A stretch of DNA of 64,000 nt, from the NCBI RefSeq assembly GCF_036013935.1, contig NZ_CP107902.1, positions 1,488,001-1,552,000 on the forward strand. Reading direction: 5' to 3'. Position 1 is the first letter of the stretch. The number at the start of each line of letters is the position of its first letter. Shown here piece after piece: positions 1 to 8,900 of the stretch. The DNA is from Streptomyces sp. NBC_00461. Its GTDB lineage: Bacteria; Actinomycetota; Actinomycetes; Streptomycetales; Streptomycetaceae. A model generated the notes under the pieces. It did no database searches, was not told the DNA's origin, and was given only the letters and a program-made list of their open reading frames with translations. Position numbers and translations under genes: made by a program.

Positions 1-22
1 CCGGGTTACCATCTTTTCCGCC

Positions 23-880
23 ATGCAGACGAACCCCACACACACCAGCCTGGTCGCGGTCGGCGACTCCTTCACCGAGGGCATGTCGGACCTGCTTCCC
101 GACGGCTCCTACCGGGGCTGGGCCGATCTCCTCGCCGGGCGGATGGCCGCCGTCTCCCCCGGCTTCCGGTACGCGAACCTCGCGGTACGCGGCAAGCTGA
201 TCAGGCAGATCGTCGACGAGCAGGTCGACGTGGCGGCGGCCATGCGGCCCGACGTGATCACGCTGGTGGGCGGGCTCAACGACACGCTGCGACCCAAGTG
301 CGACATGGGACGGGTACGGGATCTGCTCACCGAGGCCGTCGAGCGCCTGGCCCCGTCCTGCAAACAGCTGGTGCTGATGCGCAGCCCGGGCCGCCAAGGT
401 CCGGTCCTTGAGCGCTTCCGGCCGCGCATGGAGGAGCTGTTCACCGTCGTCGACGAACTCGCCGCACGGCACGGCGCGGTGGTCGCCGACCTGTACGGAG
501 CACCGTCGCTCAGCGACCCGCGCCTGTGGGACGTGGACCGGCTGCACCTGACGGCCGAGGGGCACCGCAGGGTCGCCGAGGCGGTCTGGCAGACACTCGG
601 CTACGACCCCGAGGACGCCGACTGGCACACGCCCATGGCGGCAACGCCGCCTCCGGGGTGGGCCATGCGGCGGGCGGCGGACGTCCGCTTCGCGCGGCAG
701 CACCTGCTGCCGTGGATCGGCCGCCGTCTGACGGGCCGCTCCTCCGGCGACGGCCGGACAGGCGCCCAGTTCAGCGCTGAGCTGGGCAAAGCCTTCTGGG
801 TCACCCCTGTGGACGACACAAACCCCGGCCCCGTGACGGGCTGGCGGCGGGTGGGGCTCCAGGGCTTGTCCGATGGGTAG
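23..880 (+). CDS. SGNH/GDSL-family hydrolase
   Basis: A 285-residue cytoplasmic-looking protein (no signal peptide) of the SGNH hydrolase superfamily, probably an esterase acting on acyl or acetyl esters; the substrate cannot be told from sequence. Block I is GDSFTEG near residue 15 (nucleophile Ser), block III is GGLNDT near residue 88 (oxyanion Asn), and block V is the Asp/His pair in DRLHLTAEGH near residue 176, so the catalytic set is complete. The ATG starts 22 bases from the window edge, so its promoter cannot be judged. About 60 residues after the His form a poorly conserved tail rich in Arg and Pro. A short GC hairpin follows the stop. Confidence 0.85.
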   Translation: MQTNPTHTSLVAVGDSFTEGMSDLLPDGSYRGWADLLAGRMAAVSPGFRYANLAVRGKLIRQIVDEQVDVAAAMRPDVITLVGGLNDTLRPKCDMGRVRDLLTEAVERLAPSCKQLVLMRSPGRQGPVLERFRPRMEELFTVVDELAARHGAVVADLYGAPSLSDPRLWDVDRLHLTAEGHRRVAEAVWQTLGYDPEDADWHTPMAATPPPGWAMRRAADVRFARQHLLPWIGRRLTGRSSGDGRTGAQFSAELGKAFWVTPVDDTNPGPVTGWRRVGLQGLSDG

Positions 881-885
881 GGCAA

Positions 886-901
886 CCCGCCTGCCGGCGG
901 G
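886..901. terminator. weak hairpin after the SGNH hydrolase gene
   Basis: Six-base arms CCCGCC and GGCGGG around a four-base loop, five bases past the stop codon. The stem is short and has no T-run, so terminator function is only suggested by position. Confidence 0.3.
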
Positions 902-1030
902 TCGTTCCTTCCGCAGGCAACGGCGGTGGCAACGCCTGGGACAACCCAGCGTCGTGGCCAAGGACACCAGTTGGCTCACCGCCTCTCCCTGGACCTGACG
1001 AGCAGCCGGCCTCTCCGAGCGCATACGGCA

Positions 1031-1101
1031 GCGAGCACGACCGCCTTGCAGAAGCGCAGGGAGGCCGTGCTCGCTCCGTGGCCGAACCGCTCAGGGTTCG
1101 G
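1031..1101 (-). terminator. two hairpins downstream of the beta-helix/RICIN gene
   Basis: Just past the stop of the leftward gene lie a small stem (CCGAACC at 1082-1088 with GGTTCGG at 1095-1101) and then a longer one (GCGAGCACG at 1031-1039 with CGTGCTCGC at 1066-1074, extended by GCCT/AGGC). Tandem hairpins directly after a gene are typical streptomycete 3' ends. Confidence 0.5.
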
Positions 1102-1108
1102 TAGGGAA

Positions 1109-4100
1109 TCAGTCCACGTTCACCGCCTGCCACAGCTGGCTGTCGGCGTTCGTGTCCGTCGACTGCACGAGCTGAGCGCCCGCTGTCGTCGGCGAGCCGG
1201 ACACCGAGAGCAGCTTGCCGCTGTTCACATTCTTGATCTTGTAGTAGCCGTTTCCGGCGGCGGCCAGGGTCCAGTGCTGGTTCGCACCGTTGTTGTCGGT
1301 CCACTGGACGATGGTCGCGCCGTCCGCTGTGGACGCTTGGTAGACGTCCAGCAGCTGACCGCTGTTCTGGTTGACGATCTCGTAGCTGCCGTCACCCACG
1401 GCAACCCACCGCCAGCGCTGGTTCTGCGACCCGGTGTCGTTCCACTGGATGATGTTCGCCCCGGCGGAGGTCGATCCGTCCGAGACGTCGATCGCCTTGC
1501 CGCTGTTCTTGTTGAGGACCTTGTAGAACGCGTTCTTGGAGGGGAAGTGAATGGAGGCGAACGCGTCCAGCGCACAGACGGTGCTGGTAGAGGCCGCGTT
1601 CTTCGTTCCGGTGCACACGACCTTGATCGTGTGGGGACCCGCGGCGAGATCCGTCTTCTCGAACAGCACCGTCTGCTTCGTCACCGTCGAGGCATAGGCG
1701 TCGATGCCCGCCTGCGCGAGGGTGCCGTCGATGTAGACGTCGACCTTCCCCATGTTCGGCTGCTTCATGCTGAGATATCGAACGCCCGAGCCGGTGAACG
1801 AGTACTGGACGTAGTCGCCCGCCCGGCTCGTGTGGTTCTCGGACCCCTTGAAGTCCTGCGCGTCGTTCCAGTTCGACCAGCCGGAGGAGTAGGTGAGAGC
1901 AGAGTCCTTGTCGTCGACGTAGGCCCATCGCTGTCGTACGAGCGACTTCGACGCGGCAGATGCGATCCCCTGGGCGTCCACGACGTAGAGGCGGTAGTCG
2001 CCGGCCGTCGGCGGGACAGTGATGGTCGTCGCGGTTCCGGCTGCCTTCGTCATGGTGGGGCCGACGGCGAACGTCGTCGTACCGGAGGGTGCCAGCCAGA
2101 GAGTCCTGCTCGCGTCGCCGATGGTGCGGACGGGGATGGACGAAACGCCCTTGCCGGTGAACGTGCTCGCGGGCAGGGCGTAGTCCTGCAGGCCCAGGTT
2201 GCTCTGGGGGATGATGTCCTTGTAGGCGTCCTCCAAGCCGGAGTTCACGGCGATGCTGTACGCCTGGGACGGCCACACGCCGTCCGCGTACGCGCGCACG
2301 TCCTCGATGGTGCTGTTCGGGACGTTCTTGTCGTTGATCTTGTTGACGGTGCCGTAGGTGTTGGTGATGCTCAGGTCGTGCTGCTTGCCCCAGGTGCCGG
2401 AGTTGATGGCGAAGGCCACGTTCGGGTCAAGGTCGAGCACGTTGTCGTGGAAGTTGAGGTAGGCGGAGCCTTCGTCGGGGTGGAGTCCGTACTTGTGGCC
2501 GGCCGGAACGCCCTGGATGTAGTTGTTGCTGATCTCGGTTCCCGGCTGGCTGCCCAGGTCGTAGATGGGAGCGGAGTCGCCGAGGACCTGCATCGTGTCG
2601 ACGATCTGGTTGTAGCTGATGGTGTTGTTCTTCGCTGTGGTGGTCGGCACACCCGGTCGGATCGAGTTCGACGAACCGTCGAAGTTCCACCAGCCCCAGC
2701 CGAGGGTGATGCCCGCCCACGGGGACTTCTCGATCCGGTTGTGCTGCACGGACAGGGATTCGGTGAAGTACGCCGACACGGGGCTGGACCCCTGGAACAG
2801 CACCGCGCTGTCGTAGAGGTAGTTGTCCGTGATCGAGATGTTCTTGCAGAGTCCCTCGACGTTCACCGGGTACTTCTCGTGGTTGGTCGAGGTGTAGTCC
2901 CCGATGTACACGTGCTGGGGGTGTCCCACGGTGATTGCGGATCCGGCTATGTCATTCGTGACGTTGCCGGTCAACTGCGAGTCCGTCACGTCGTTGACCA
3001 TGCTGATTCCGTCGGCGCCGGTGTGCTGCACCGTGTTGCGCCGGAGGACGATTCCGTCGGCGTTCTCGATCTGGATGATCCCCGGCGGCAGGTCGACGTT
3101 GCGGTAGGTGTACGCGTGGAAGTTCTTCTTCGCGTACACGGTCGAGCTGGCGTTGCCCTGCTGACCCTGCCGGAAGACGGAGCCCGCGACATTGACCAGG
3201 TTCCAGTCGGAGTGCTCGACCGTGAGCCCGGAGAACGTGATGTTCCGCGCATGGTCGGTCGTGGAGGTGCCGGCGATCTTGATCAGGGTGGACACGTTGT
3301 TCGGCGCGAAGACCTGCGCCGACGTCATGTCATCGGAGGGGGACTTGTAGTAGTAGACGGTGTGGGTCGTCTTGTTGAAGTAGAACTCGCCAGGCTGGTC
3401 CAGGAACTCGAACGCGTTCATGAACGTGTGGGTGCCGCTGGGGTTGAAGTTGCCGTTCGGCGGTCCCTGGGCGATGGCCGCGCCCGGCTGCTGGAACAGG
3501 GCCACGCGGTTGGCGCCGTCCGAGCTGGTGGTGATCTGGCGGACTCCCACGATGGCCGTGGTCCAGGTCGTCGCCGACTTGATCTCGACGTCGTCCTGGT
3601 TGGAGGCGATGGCGGGCAGATCGGAGAGGCTGTACTTGGATCCGTCGCACTGCGAACCCGACTCCCAGGCCCAGGGAGCCTGGCCGGCCGTGACGGTGTA
3701 GGTCCCGTAGCATCCGGCCGAGGTGATCGTCTTCGAGGCCATCTGGGCGCGCTTGCCGTTGACGTAGAGCGTCCGGAGCTTGTTGTCGCGGCTGAGGGTG
3801 GCCTTCCAGATGTTCCCGCTGTCCTGTGTCCAGCCGGTCACCGGAACGCCACCGTTCAGGACGGGCTTCTCGTTCTGGTAGGCGGCGTACACGACCTGGT
3901 GGCCGTTCGTTCCGGAGTCGGCCGGCGTGAAGTTGATGGTGCTGCTCACCGGGTAGTTGCCGCCGCGGAGAAAGACGTTGATGTCTCCGGTCATGTTGCT
4001 GTTGACGGTGCGCACGACGTCCCGTGCGTGCTGCAGGGTCTTGAACGGCGCGGTGATCGTCCCGGCGTTGGTGTCGCTGCCGTCGGGGGCGACGTAGTAG

Positions 4101-4219
4101 GTCGCCTGGGTCGCGGCCGAGGCCGGGGTCGGCGTCGCGAGGGAGGTCAGCAGCATCGCGGGGAGAGCCATCGCAAGCACTGCTGACAGCTTGCGGAGGG
4201 CAGGGGCGGCGGGCTTCAT
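1109..4219 (-). CDS. secreted right-handed beta-helix protein with C-terminal RICIN lectin domain
   Basis: A secreted protein of about 1036 residues. A Sec signal peptide (hydrophobic run ending ASAA) is followed by the YYVAPDGSDTNAGT opening typical of right-handed parallel beta-helix carbohydrate-active proteins, then many Asn-rich beta-helix rungs to about residue 600. Next come a beta-sandwich-like segment around residues 780-890 resembling galactose-binding modules, and a three-fold RICIN (R-type lectin) domain over roughly the last 130 residues with repeated QxW motifs. It probably binds and cuts plant or fungal polysaccharide outside the cell; the exact GH or PL family is not clear. 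An ATG 15 bases further upstream (4234) lies inside the GGAGGGG ribosome site of the chosen ATG, so 4219 is preferred. Confidence 0.85.
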   Translation of the reverse strand: MKPAAPALRKLSAVLAMALPAMLLTSLATPTPASAATQATYYVAPDGSDTNAGTITAPFKTLQHARDVVRTVNSNMTGDINVFLRGGNYPVSSTINFTPADSGTNGHQVVYAAYQNEKPVLNGGVPVTGWTQDSGNIWKATLSRDNKLRTLYVNGKRAQMASKTITSAGCYGTYTVTAGQAPWAWESGSQCDGSKYSLSDLPAIASNQDDVEIKSATTWTTAIVGVRQITTSSDGANRVALFQQPGAAIAQGPPNGNFNPSGTHTFMNAFEFLDQPGEFYFNKTTHTVYYYKSPSDDMTSAQVFAPNNVSTLIKIAGTSTTDHARNITFSGLTVEHSDWNLVNVAGSVFRQGQQGNASSTVYAKKNFHAYTYRNVDLPPGIIQIENADGIVLRRNTVQHTGADGISMVNDVTDSQLTGNVTNDIAGSAITVGHPQHVYIGDYTSTNHEKYPVNVEGLCKNISITDNYLYDSAVLFQGSSPVSAYFTESLSVQHNRIEKSPWAGITLGWGWWNFDGSSNSIRPGVPTTTAKNNTISYNQIVDTMQVLGDSAPIYDLGSQPGTEISNNYIQGVPAGHKYGLHPDEGSAYLNFHDNVLDLDPNVAFAINSGTWGKQHDLSITNTYGTVNKINDKNVPNSTIEDVRAYADGVWPSQAYSIAVNSGLEDAYKDIIPQSNLGLQDYALPASTFTGKGVSSIPVRTIGDASRTLWLAPSGTTTFAVGPTMTKAAGTATTITVPPTAGDYRLYVVDAQGIASAASKSLVRQRWAYVDDKDSALTYSSGWSNWNDAQDFKGSENHTSRAGDYVQYSFTGSGVRYLSMKQPNMGKVDVYIDGTLAQAGIDAYASTVTKQTVLFEKTDLAAGPHTIKVVCTGTKNAASTSTVCALDAFASIHFPSKNAFYKVLNKNSGKAIDVSDGSTSAGANIIQWNDTGSQNQRWRWVAVGDGSYEIVNQNSGQLLDVYQASTADGATIVQWTDNNGANQHWTLAAAGNGYYKIKNVNSGKLLSVSGSPTTAGAQLVQSTDTNADSQLWQAVNVD

Positions 4220-4668
4220 GGTCTGCCCCTCCATCTGGTTCGGACGGTCGGGAAAGCGTTCATGTTTCGGCTCCGGGGGTGGTGTCAGTGCGGTTGACGC
4301 GGCTCTTCATCGCTCCGCCCCTGAGCGCTCCGAAGGCTCAGGAGCGTCGGTGAGCGGCAAAACCCTGGGGATCGGGGGCGACTCCGCGACGACAGAAGGG
4401 GTGCGAGCTTCCCTCGTGACGGACGGGGCGTGGCCTGTGTAATCGGGCGGGCGGGTGACAGAAGGCGATCGTGGCGGCGGTGAGCGCGTTGATCGTGCCC
4501 CCACACACACAAGGCCGTGGAGCAGTTCGTCCACGGTGGCCGCCCCGTGGTGATCGCCCTTGTCGATCAGCGGCATCGGGAACTCCCCCCGCGAGTGCCG
4601 TCACCATGTGCCGCGGACCGTCCATCGGGCGCGGGGCGGTCGGCCGTGCCCTGTGTACCGCTGGTGGT
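4220..4668. other. intergenic, no convincing gene
   Basis: Left part is the promoter region of the beta-helix gene. The rest contains only short overlapping open frames with atypical composition. A leftward frame starting near 4576 (MPLIDKGDHHG) follows a GGGGAG and may be a broken remnant related to the adjoining decayed sugar genes, but I cannot name it. Confidence 0.4.
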
Positions 4669-4957
4669 GAGGACGTCGGGCCTGATCAGCCCTTGGCACC
4701 GGAGGTCGTCCCAGAGCGCCGGGGGTACGGCGCTTCGCTGGAGAGCCACGGTCTGCGTCACTTGTGCGCGGTCGCGCATGCCCAGCGTGACGTTGACGGT
4801 GCTGGGACGGGTGCCTTCGACCGGCCACTCACGAGAGTGCAGGCCGGAGTTGCAGACGCCGACCTGGACGATGCTCCTTGCCCGATTCCTGTACGGCGGC
4901 CAGGACGTCGTCCAGCGCGGACCGGTCGAGGAGGGTGTGGCGCCCGGCGAGCATCGG
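4669..4957 (-). pseudogene. C-terminal remnant of an aldo/keto reductase (L-fucose/D-threo-aldose dehydrogenase type)
   Basis: Read leftwards, one frame gives LAGRHTLLDRSALDDVLAA and, after a frameshift near 4890, another gives VQVGVCNSG, then MRDRAQVTQTVALQRSAVPPALWDDLR and a terminal LIRPDV. These are in the order of the C-terminal third of AKR-family sugar dehydrogenases, but the stretch between the NSGL motif and the MRD motif is shortened, so there is both a frameshift and an internal deletion. No N-terminal half is present: the upstream neighbour sequence belongs to a different family. The family oxidises L-fucose and related sugars to lactones. Confidence 0.7.
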
Positions 4958-5162
4958 TCCGGGTGCTGCTGCTGGTACAGCTTCGCGGCCTCCATAAGGA
5001 TCGCGTCCACCCGGACGGTCAACGCACCGTCCTTCTGCGGCGCTTGGGCGAAGCCGTCCTTGGTGCTCGTACCGGCGGAACCGCCGCCGCCCCAGGCCGT
5101 CACGGTCAGCAGCACTTGCTGAGCGCTCTCTTCGGGCCGGACGAAGGCATGTTGACGGTCAT
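4958..5162 (-). pseudogene. N-terminal remnant of a sugar ABC transporter binding protein
   Basis: Reads MTVNMPSSGPKRALSKCC then stops; in the neighbouring frame it continues with the lipoprotein-like LLTVTAWGGGGSAG and a mature start KDGFAQAPQKDGALTVRVDA, ending at AAKLYQQQHPD. This is the beginning of a family 1 sugar-binding lipoprotein: signal peptide, lipobox, Gly/Ser linker and first beta-strand. Decay is visible as a frameshift in the signal peptide, replacement of the lipobox Cys by Trp, and abrupt fusion at about 4958 to the aldo/keto reductase remnant. Confidence 0.65.
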
Positions 5163-5741
5163 GAGCGACTCCATTGGGCTCGCAGGTGCCCCGAGCGAGT
5201 CGGGGGGTGACGCTTGGACGGGCCGACCCCGGGCCGTCCGGGGCGGGCGTCGGGCACTGAAGGCGGCTCTTCTGCTTCCGACGTGAAAGCAATTAGCCGC
5301 CTTACCAATGGGCTCGTCAAGAGTTTGACGGCGTTCCCTTGGCGGATTTAGAGGGATGACGGGGTGTTCGCGTGCTACTACGACCGATAAAGGCTATTTG
5401 TCCGCTTGGCGATTTCAGAGCTCACGTCGTAGATCTTGTCGAAATGAGTACGACTTATCTTCGATCCAAACTGCGATGCCGGGCTCCACAGCGATCAGTC
5501 GCGTTCGCCGCGGTCACCCAGGAAGCGGAAAAAACCACGACACGCCAGCGGTCAAGGACGAGCCCGTTCAGGGCCGTAGGGGGGTCTGGGGGCGCAGCCC
5601 CCAGGTACGGGATGGGACGGGTAAGGCGGGTAAGGGCGGCGGGGGCGAAAACCCTCCCGGTCGGCCGACCGGACCGGCGTGACCCAGGTCTCGTAGGTTC
5701 CACCGAACACATCCCTGGCGCTGGCCTGCACGAATCGCCAG
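5163..5741. other. intergenic region upstream of purB
   Basis: About 580 bases without a supported gene. It includes an A/T-richer stretch at about 5290-5480, a strong hairpin at 5586-5604 and a G-rich segment after it. The open frame that continues upstream from purB here has poor codon character and is not counted as coding. Confidence 0.5.
5586..5604. terminator. GC hairpin of a common Streptomyces intergenic type
   Basis: Perfect eight-base arms CTGGGGGC and GCCCCCAG with loop GCA. The string is a recurrent intergenic element in streptomycetes. Here it could insulate purB from upstream transcription. Confidence 0.5.
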
Positions 5742-5747
5742 TAGAAT
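5742..5747 (+). promoter_or_regulatory. purB -10 element, probable leaderless start
   Basis: TAGAAT lies eight bases before the purB GTG, so transcription would begin at or within a base or two of the start codon. No Shine-Dalgarno sequence is visible. Leaderless mRNAs are common in streptomycetes. Confidence 0.5.
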
Positions 5748-5755
5748 CCGTACAC

Positions 5756-7198
5756 GTGACTTCTGCGCCCGCCAAGCCCCGCATCCCGAACGTCCTCGCC
5801 GGACGCTACGCCTCCGCCGAGCTCGCCACGCTCTGGTCGCCCGAGCAGAAGGTGAAGCTGGAGCGACAGCTCTGGCTCGCCGTGCTGCGAGCCCAGAAGG
5901 ACCTCGGGATCGAGGTGCCGGACGCGGCGATCGCCGACTACGAGCGTGTCCTGGACACCGTCGACTTGGCCTCCGTCGCCGAGCGCGAGAAGGTCACGCG
6001 GCACGACGTGAAGGCGCGGATCGAGGAGTTCAACGACCTCGCCGGGCACGAGCACGTGCACAAGGGCATGACCTCCCGCGACCTCACCGAGAACGTCGAG
6101 CAGCTGCAGATCCGGCTCTCGCTGGAGCTGGTGCGCGACCGCACGGTGGCCGTCCTGGCGCGCCTGGGCAAGCTCGCGGGCGAGTACGGCGAGCTGGTCA
6201 TGGCCGGCCGCTCCCACAACGTGGCCGCGCAGGCCACCACCCTCGGCAAGCGCTTCGCGACCGCCGCCGACGAGTTGCTCGTGGCATACGGCCGGGTCGA
6301 GGAGCTGCTGGGCCGCTACCCGCTGCGCGGCATCAAGGGCCCAGTCGGCACGGCGCAGGACATGCTGGACCTGCTGGGCGGGGACGCGGCGAAGCTGGCG
6401 GACCTGGAGCAGCGGATCGCCCGGCACCTGGGCTTCTCGCAGGCGTTCACCTCGGTCGGCCAGGTCTATCCGCGTTCGCTGGACTACGAGGTCGTGACGG
6501 CGCTGGTGCAGCTGGCGGCGGCGCCTTCGTCGCTGGCCAAGACGATCCGGCTGATGGCCGGGCACGAGCTGGTCACCGAGGGCTTCAAGCCGGGCCAGGT
6601 CGGTTCCTCCGCGATGCCGCACAAGATGAACACGCGGTCCTGCGAGCGCGTCAACGGTCTGATGGTCATCCTGCGCGGCTACGCGTCGATGACCGGCGAG
6701 CTGGCCGGCGACCAGTGGAACGAGGGCGACGTGTCCTGCTCGGTGGTCCGCCGAGTGGCTCTCCCGGACGCGTTCTTCGCTCTGGACGGTCTGCTGGAGA
6801 CGTTCCTGACGGTGCTCGACGAGTTCGGCGCCTTCCCTGCGGTGGTCGCGCGTGAACTCGACCGCTACCTCCCCTTCCTCGCCACGACCAAGGTGCTGAT
6901 GGGCGCGGTGCGCGCGGGCGTCGGGCGTGAGCTCGCGCACGAGGCCATCAAGGAGAACGCCGTCGCCTCCGCGCTCGCCATGCGCGAGCAGGGCGCCGAG
7001 CGCAACGAACTCCTCGACAAGCTGGCCGCCGACGAGCGCATCCCTCTCGACCGTGCCCAGCTCGACGCCTTGATGGCCGACAAGCTGTCCTTCACCGGTG
7101 CCGCGGCCGACCAGGTCGCCGCGGTCGTCGGCCGCATCGAGGAGATCGTGAAGCAGCACCCGGAGGCCGCGGGCTACACCCCGGGGGCGATCCTCTGA
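5756..7198 (+). CDS. purB: adenylosuccinate lyase PurB
   Basis: A 480-residue enzyme of purine synthesis that splits SAICAR to AICAR plus fumarate and adenylosuccinate to AMP plus fumarate. The fumarase/aspartase signature GSSAMPHKMN is present near residue 285, as are the early RHDVKARIEEF motif and the HKGMTSRDLTEN segment, all in the expected places, and the length fits actinobacterial PurB. Start chosen at GTG 5756 because the protein alignment-like segment TSAPAKPRIPNVLAGRYAS begins there; the longer open frame upstream is non-coding in composition. It is followed at once by a DNA glycosylase gene that may be co-transcribed. Confidence 0.95.
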   Translation: MTSAPAKPRIPNVLAGRYASAELATLWSPEQKVKLERQLWLAVLRAQKDLGIEVPDAAIADYERVLDTVDLASVAEREKVTRHDVKARIEEFNDLAGHEHVHKGMTSRDLTENVEQLQIRLSLELVRDRTVAVLARLGKLAGEYGELVMAGRSHNVAAQATTLGKRFATAADELLVAYGRVEELLGRYPLRGIKGPVGTAQDMLDLLGGDAAKLADLEQRIARHLGFSQAFTSVGQVYPRSLDYEVVTALVQLAAAPSSLAKTIRLMAGHELVTEGFKPGQVGSSAMPHKMNTRSCERVNGLMVILRGYASMTGELAGDQWNEGDVSCSVVRRVALPDAFFALDGLLETFLTVLDEFGAFPAVVARELDRYLPFLATTKVLMGAVRAGVGRELAHEAIKENAVASALAMREQGAERNELLDKLAADERIPLDRAQLDALMADKLSFTGAAADQVAAVVGRIEEIVKQHPEAAGYTPGAIL

Positions 7199-7251
7199 CC
7201 CGCTTCACCCAGGCGGAACTGGAGGCCGCCCGCGACCGCCTCGTCCCGGAC

Positions 7252-7746
7252 GTGGTCGCGGACGGCCTCGGTGTCCTGTTCTGCGGCATCAACCCCGGGT
7301 TGATGACGGCGGCGACGGGCCACCACTTCGCCCGGCCGGGCAACCGCTTCTGGCCCGTGCTGCACCTGTCCGGCTTCACGCCCAGGCTGTTGAAGCCGTC
7401 GGAACAGGGCAAGTTGCTGTCCTACGGGCTCGGGATCACGAACGTGGTGGCGAGGGCTAGCGCGCGGGCCGACGAGCTGAGTGCGCAGGAGTACCGCGAC
7501 GGCGGGCGGCAGCTGGCGCTGAAGGTGGCACGACTGCGGCCGCGCTGGCTGGCCGTGGTGGGGGTGACCGCCTACCGGGCGGCCTTCGACGACCGCAAGG
7601 CCCAGGTGGGGCCGCAGGAGCGGACGATCGGGGAGACGCGGGTGTGGGTGCTGCCGAATCCGAGCGGACTGAACGCGCATTGGACGGCTGAGACGATGGC
7701 GGAGGAGTTCGGGCGGTTGCGGGTCAGGGCGGGTCTGTCTCAGTGA
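7252..7746 (+). CDS. mug: G/U mismatch-specific uracil-DNA glycosylase, Mug family
   Basis: A base-excision repair enzyme that removes uracil or ethenocytosine from mismatches. Motif 1 GINPGL near residue 13 (catalytic Asn), the following HHFARPGNRFWP and the second motif NPSGLNAHW near residue 143 identify the Mug subgroup. GTG 7252 is the first conventional start, but the family-like sequence continues upstream in frame (TRFTQAELEAARDR) to a CTG at 7195 that overlaps the purB stop as CTGA. Either a CTG start or internal GTG initiation must apply. Its 3' end overlaps the convergent next gene by 23 bases. Confidence 0.88.
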   Translation: MVADGLGVLFCGINPGLMTAATGHHFARPGNRFWPVLHLSGFTPRLLKPSEQGKLLSYGLGITNVVARASARADELSAQEYRDGGRQLALKVARLRPRWLAVVGVTAYRAAFDDRKAQVGPQERTIGETRVWVLPNPSGLNAHWTAETMAEEFGRLRVRAGLSQ

Positions 7747-8134
7747 CCACGGCGACGAGCTGGACTTCGTCCGCCTCGTCCCGGTCGGCGACGGCCACGG
7801 CGGCCCAGCGGCCGGTGCCCACCACCTCCCAGCCGTAGGCCACGCGCGCGCGTGCGCTGAGAGTGGCCCACGGCTCCGGTATCTCCTCCCGCTCGGTGCG
7901 CAGCAGAACCGTCTGCAGGTTCCAGGGGGCGGTTTCACCCCAGCGCGGCGCCAGTTCCTCGTAGAGGGCGTCCCGGACCTTCTCGTACTGATCCACCGTC
8001 ACCGCTCGCTCGGCGCCGTCGCCGCCTCTGAGGCCATGACTGCTCTCTAACTCCGCGATGTGGTAGCCGTGTTCCGCCGGAAAGGGGCGGAAGCACAGCT
8101 CTTCGATGCGGGCGATGTGCTGTGCGATGTCCAT
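7724..8134 (-). CDS. conserved hypothetical protein
   Basis: A 136-residue soluble protein I do not recognise by function. It begins MDIAQHIARIEELCF, has no signal or membrane segment, mixes acidic helices in the first half with a Trp-rich beta-like second half ending in VQLVAVVTETDPP, and is probably a small alpha/beta domain. The codon pattern is typical of real genes and the leftward start at 8134 is the first Met after the divergent spacer. It converges on mug with a short overlap and has no apparent operon partner. Confidence 0.7.
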   Translation of the reverse strand: MDIAQHIARIEELCFRPFPAEHGYHIAELESSHGLRGGDGAERAVTVDQYEKVRDALYEELAPRWGETAPWNLQTVLLRTEREEIPEPWATLSARARVAYGWEVVGTGRWAAVAVADRDEADEVQLVAVVTETDPP

Positions 8135-8175
8135 GTGGTCCAGTAAACCGGCCGGCACTGACAATTGGTGAGGTG

Positions 8176-8898
8176 TCAGGCATCCCGGCGCCGCACGCTC
8201 CACACCCCGGCCAGCAGCGCGACCCCCGCCCACAGCCCCGTCACCGCAAGCCCTGTCCACGGTCCGAGCGTGCCGGTCCATGTCTCGTGGAGCGCCACCT
8301 GGCCCGCCCGGTCCGGCAGGACGTCCGCGACGGAACCGGACATGTCGCCGATGACGAAGGAGACGATGAGCAGGAACGGGATGAGGATGCTCAGGGTGGC
8401 GACGCCACTGCGCAGGACGGCCGTCAGTCCCGCCGCGAGCAGCGCCATCAGCGTCAGATAGACCCCGCAGCCGACGACCGCGCGCAGTTCCTCGCTCCAG
8501 CTCAGCCCGTCGGCCTTCACTCCGAGGGCGGCTCTGCCGACGGCCAGACTCACCGCACCGCCCACCAGCCCGACGACCAGCACGGGTACGGCGATCGCCA
8601 CCGCCTTGGCGGCGAACCACCGCCCGCGCCGCGGCACCGCGGCCAGGCTGACGCGCAGGGCGCCGCCCCGGAACTCGGACGACACCGCGGTCGTACCGAA
8701 CGCGATCGCCGCGATCTGCCCGAAGTTGACGCCGAAGAAGACGGAGAACAGCGGGTCGAAGTCCGCTCCGTCGCTGTCGGCGCCGGCGAGGGCCGAGAAC
8801 AGGGTGGTGGCGAGCAGCACGGCGGCGAGGCCGCCGACGAGCGACCGCAGGGTACGGATCTTGAGCCACTCCGCGTGGAGTACGGGCGTGAATTCCAT
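8176..8898 (-). CDS. ABC-2 type transporter permease
   Basis: A 240-residue integral membrane protein with six predicted hydrophobic segments. It opens with the typical ABC-2 exporter sequence ending in LHAEWLKIRTLRS, and its first long periplasmic loop follows residue 40. It is the membrane half of an exporter with the ATPase immediately upstream; the genes are two bases apart (8898/8901), so translation is probably coupled. Such pairs beside a NarL-type two-component system usually export peptides or confer resistance to cell-envelope antibiotics, but the cargo is not shown here. Confidence 0.88.
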   Translation of the reverse strand: MEFTPVLHAEWLKIRTLRSLVGGLAAVLLATTLFSALAGADSDGADFDPLFSVFFGVNFGQIAAIAFGTTAVSSEFRGGALRVSLAAVPRRGRWFAAKAVAIAVPVLVVGLVGGAVSLAVGRAALGVKADGLSWSEELRAVVGCGVYLTLMALLAAGLTAVLRSGVATLSILIPFLLIVSFVIGDMSGSVADVLPDRAGQVALHETWTGTLGPWTGLAVTGLWAGVALLAGVWSVRRRDA

Positions 8899-8900
8899 GG

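Noticed and set aside
926..4186. 1086-residue open frame opposite the beta-helix gene
   Set aside because: Val/Arg/Gly-rich mirror of a genuine secreted protein; no domain, and high-GC codon bias produces such antisense frames.
5552..7159. 535-residue open frame antisense to purB
   Set aside because: Composition is that of a shadow frame (His, Arg, Val, Gln-rich), and purB is beyond doubt.
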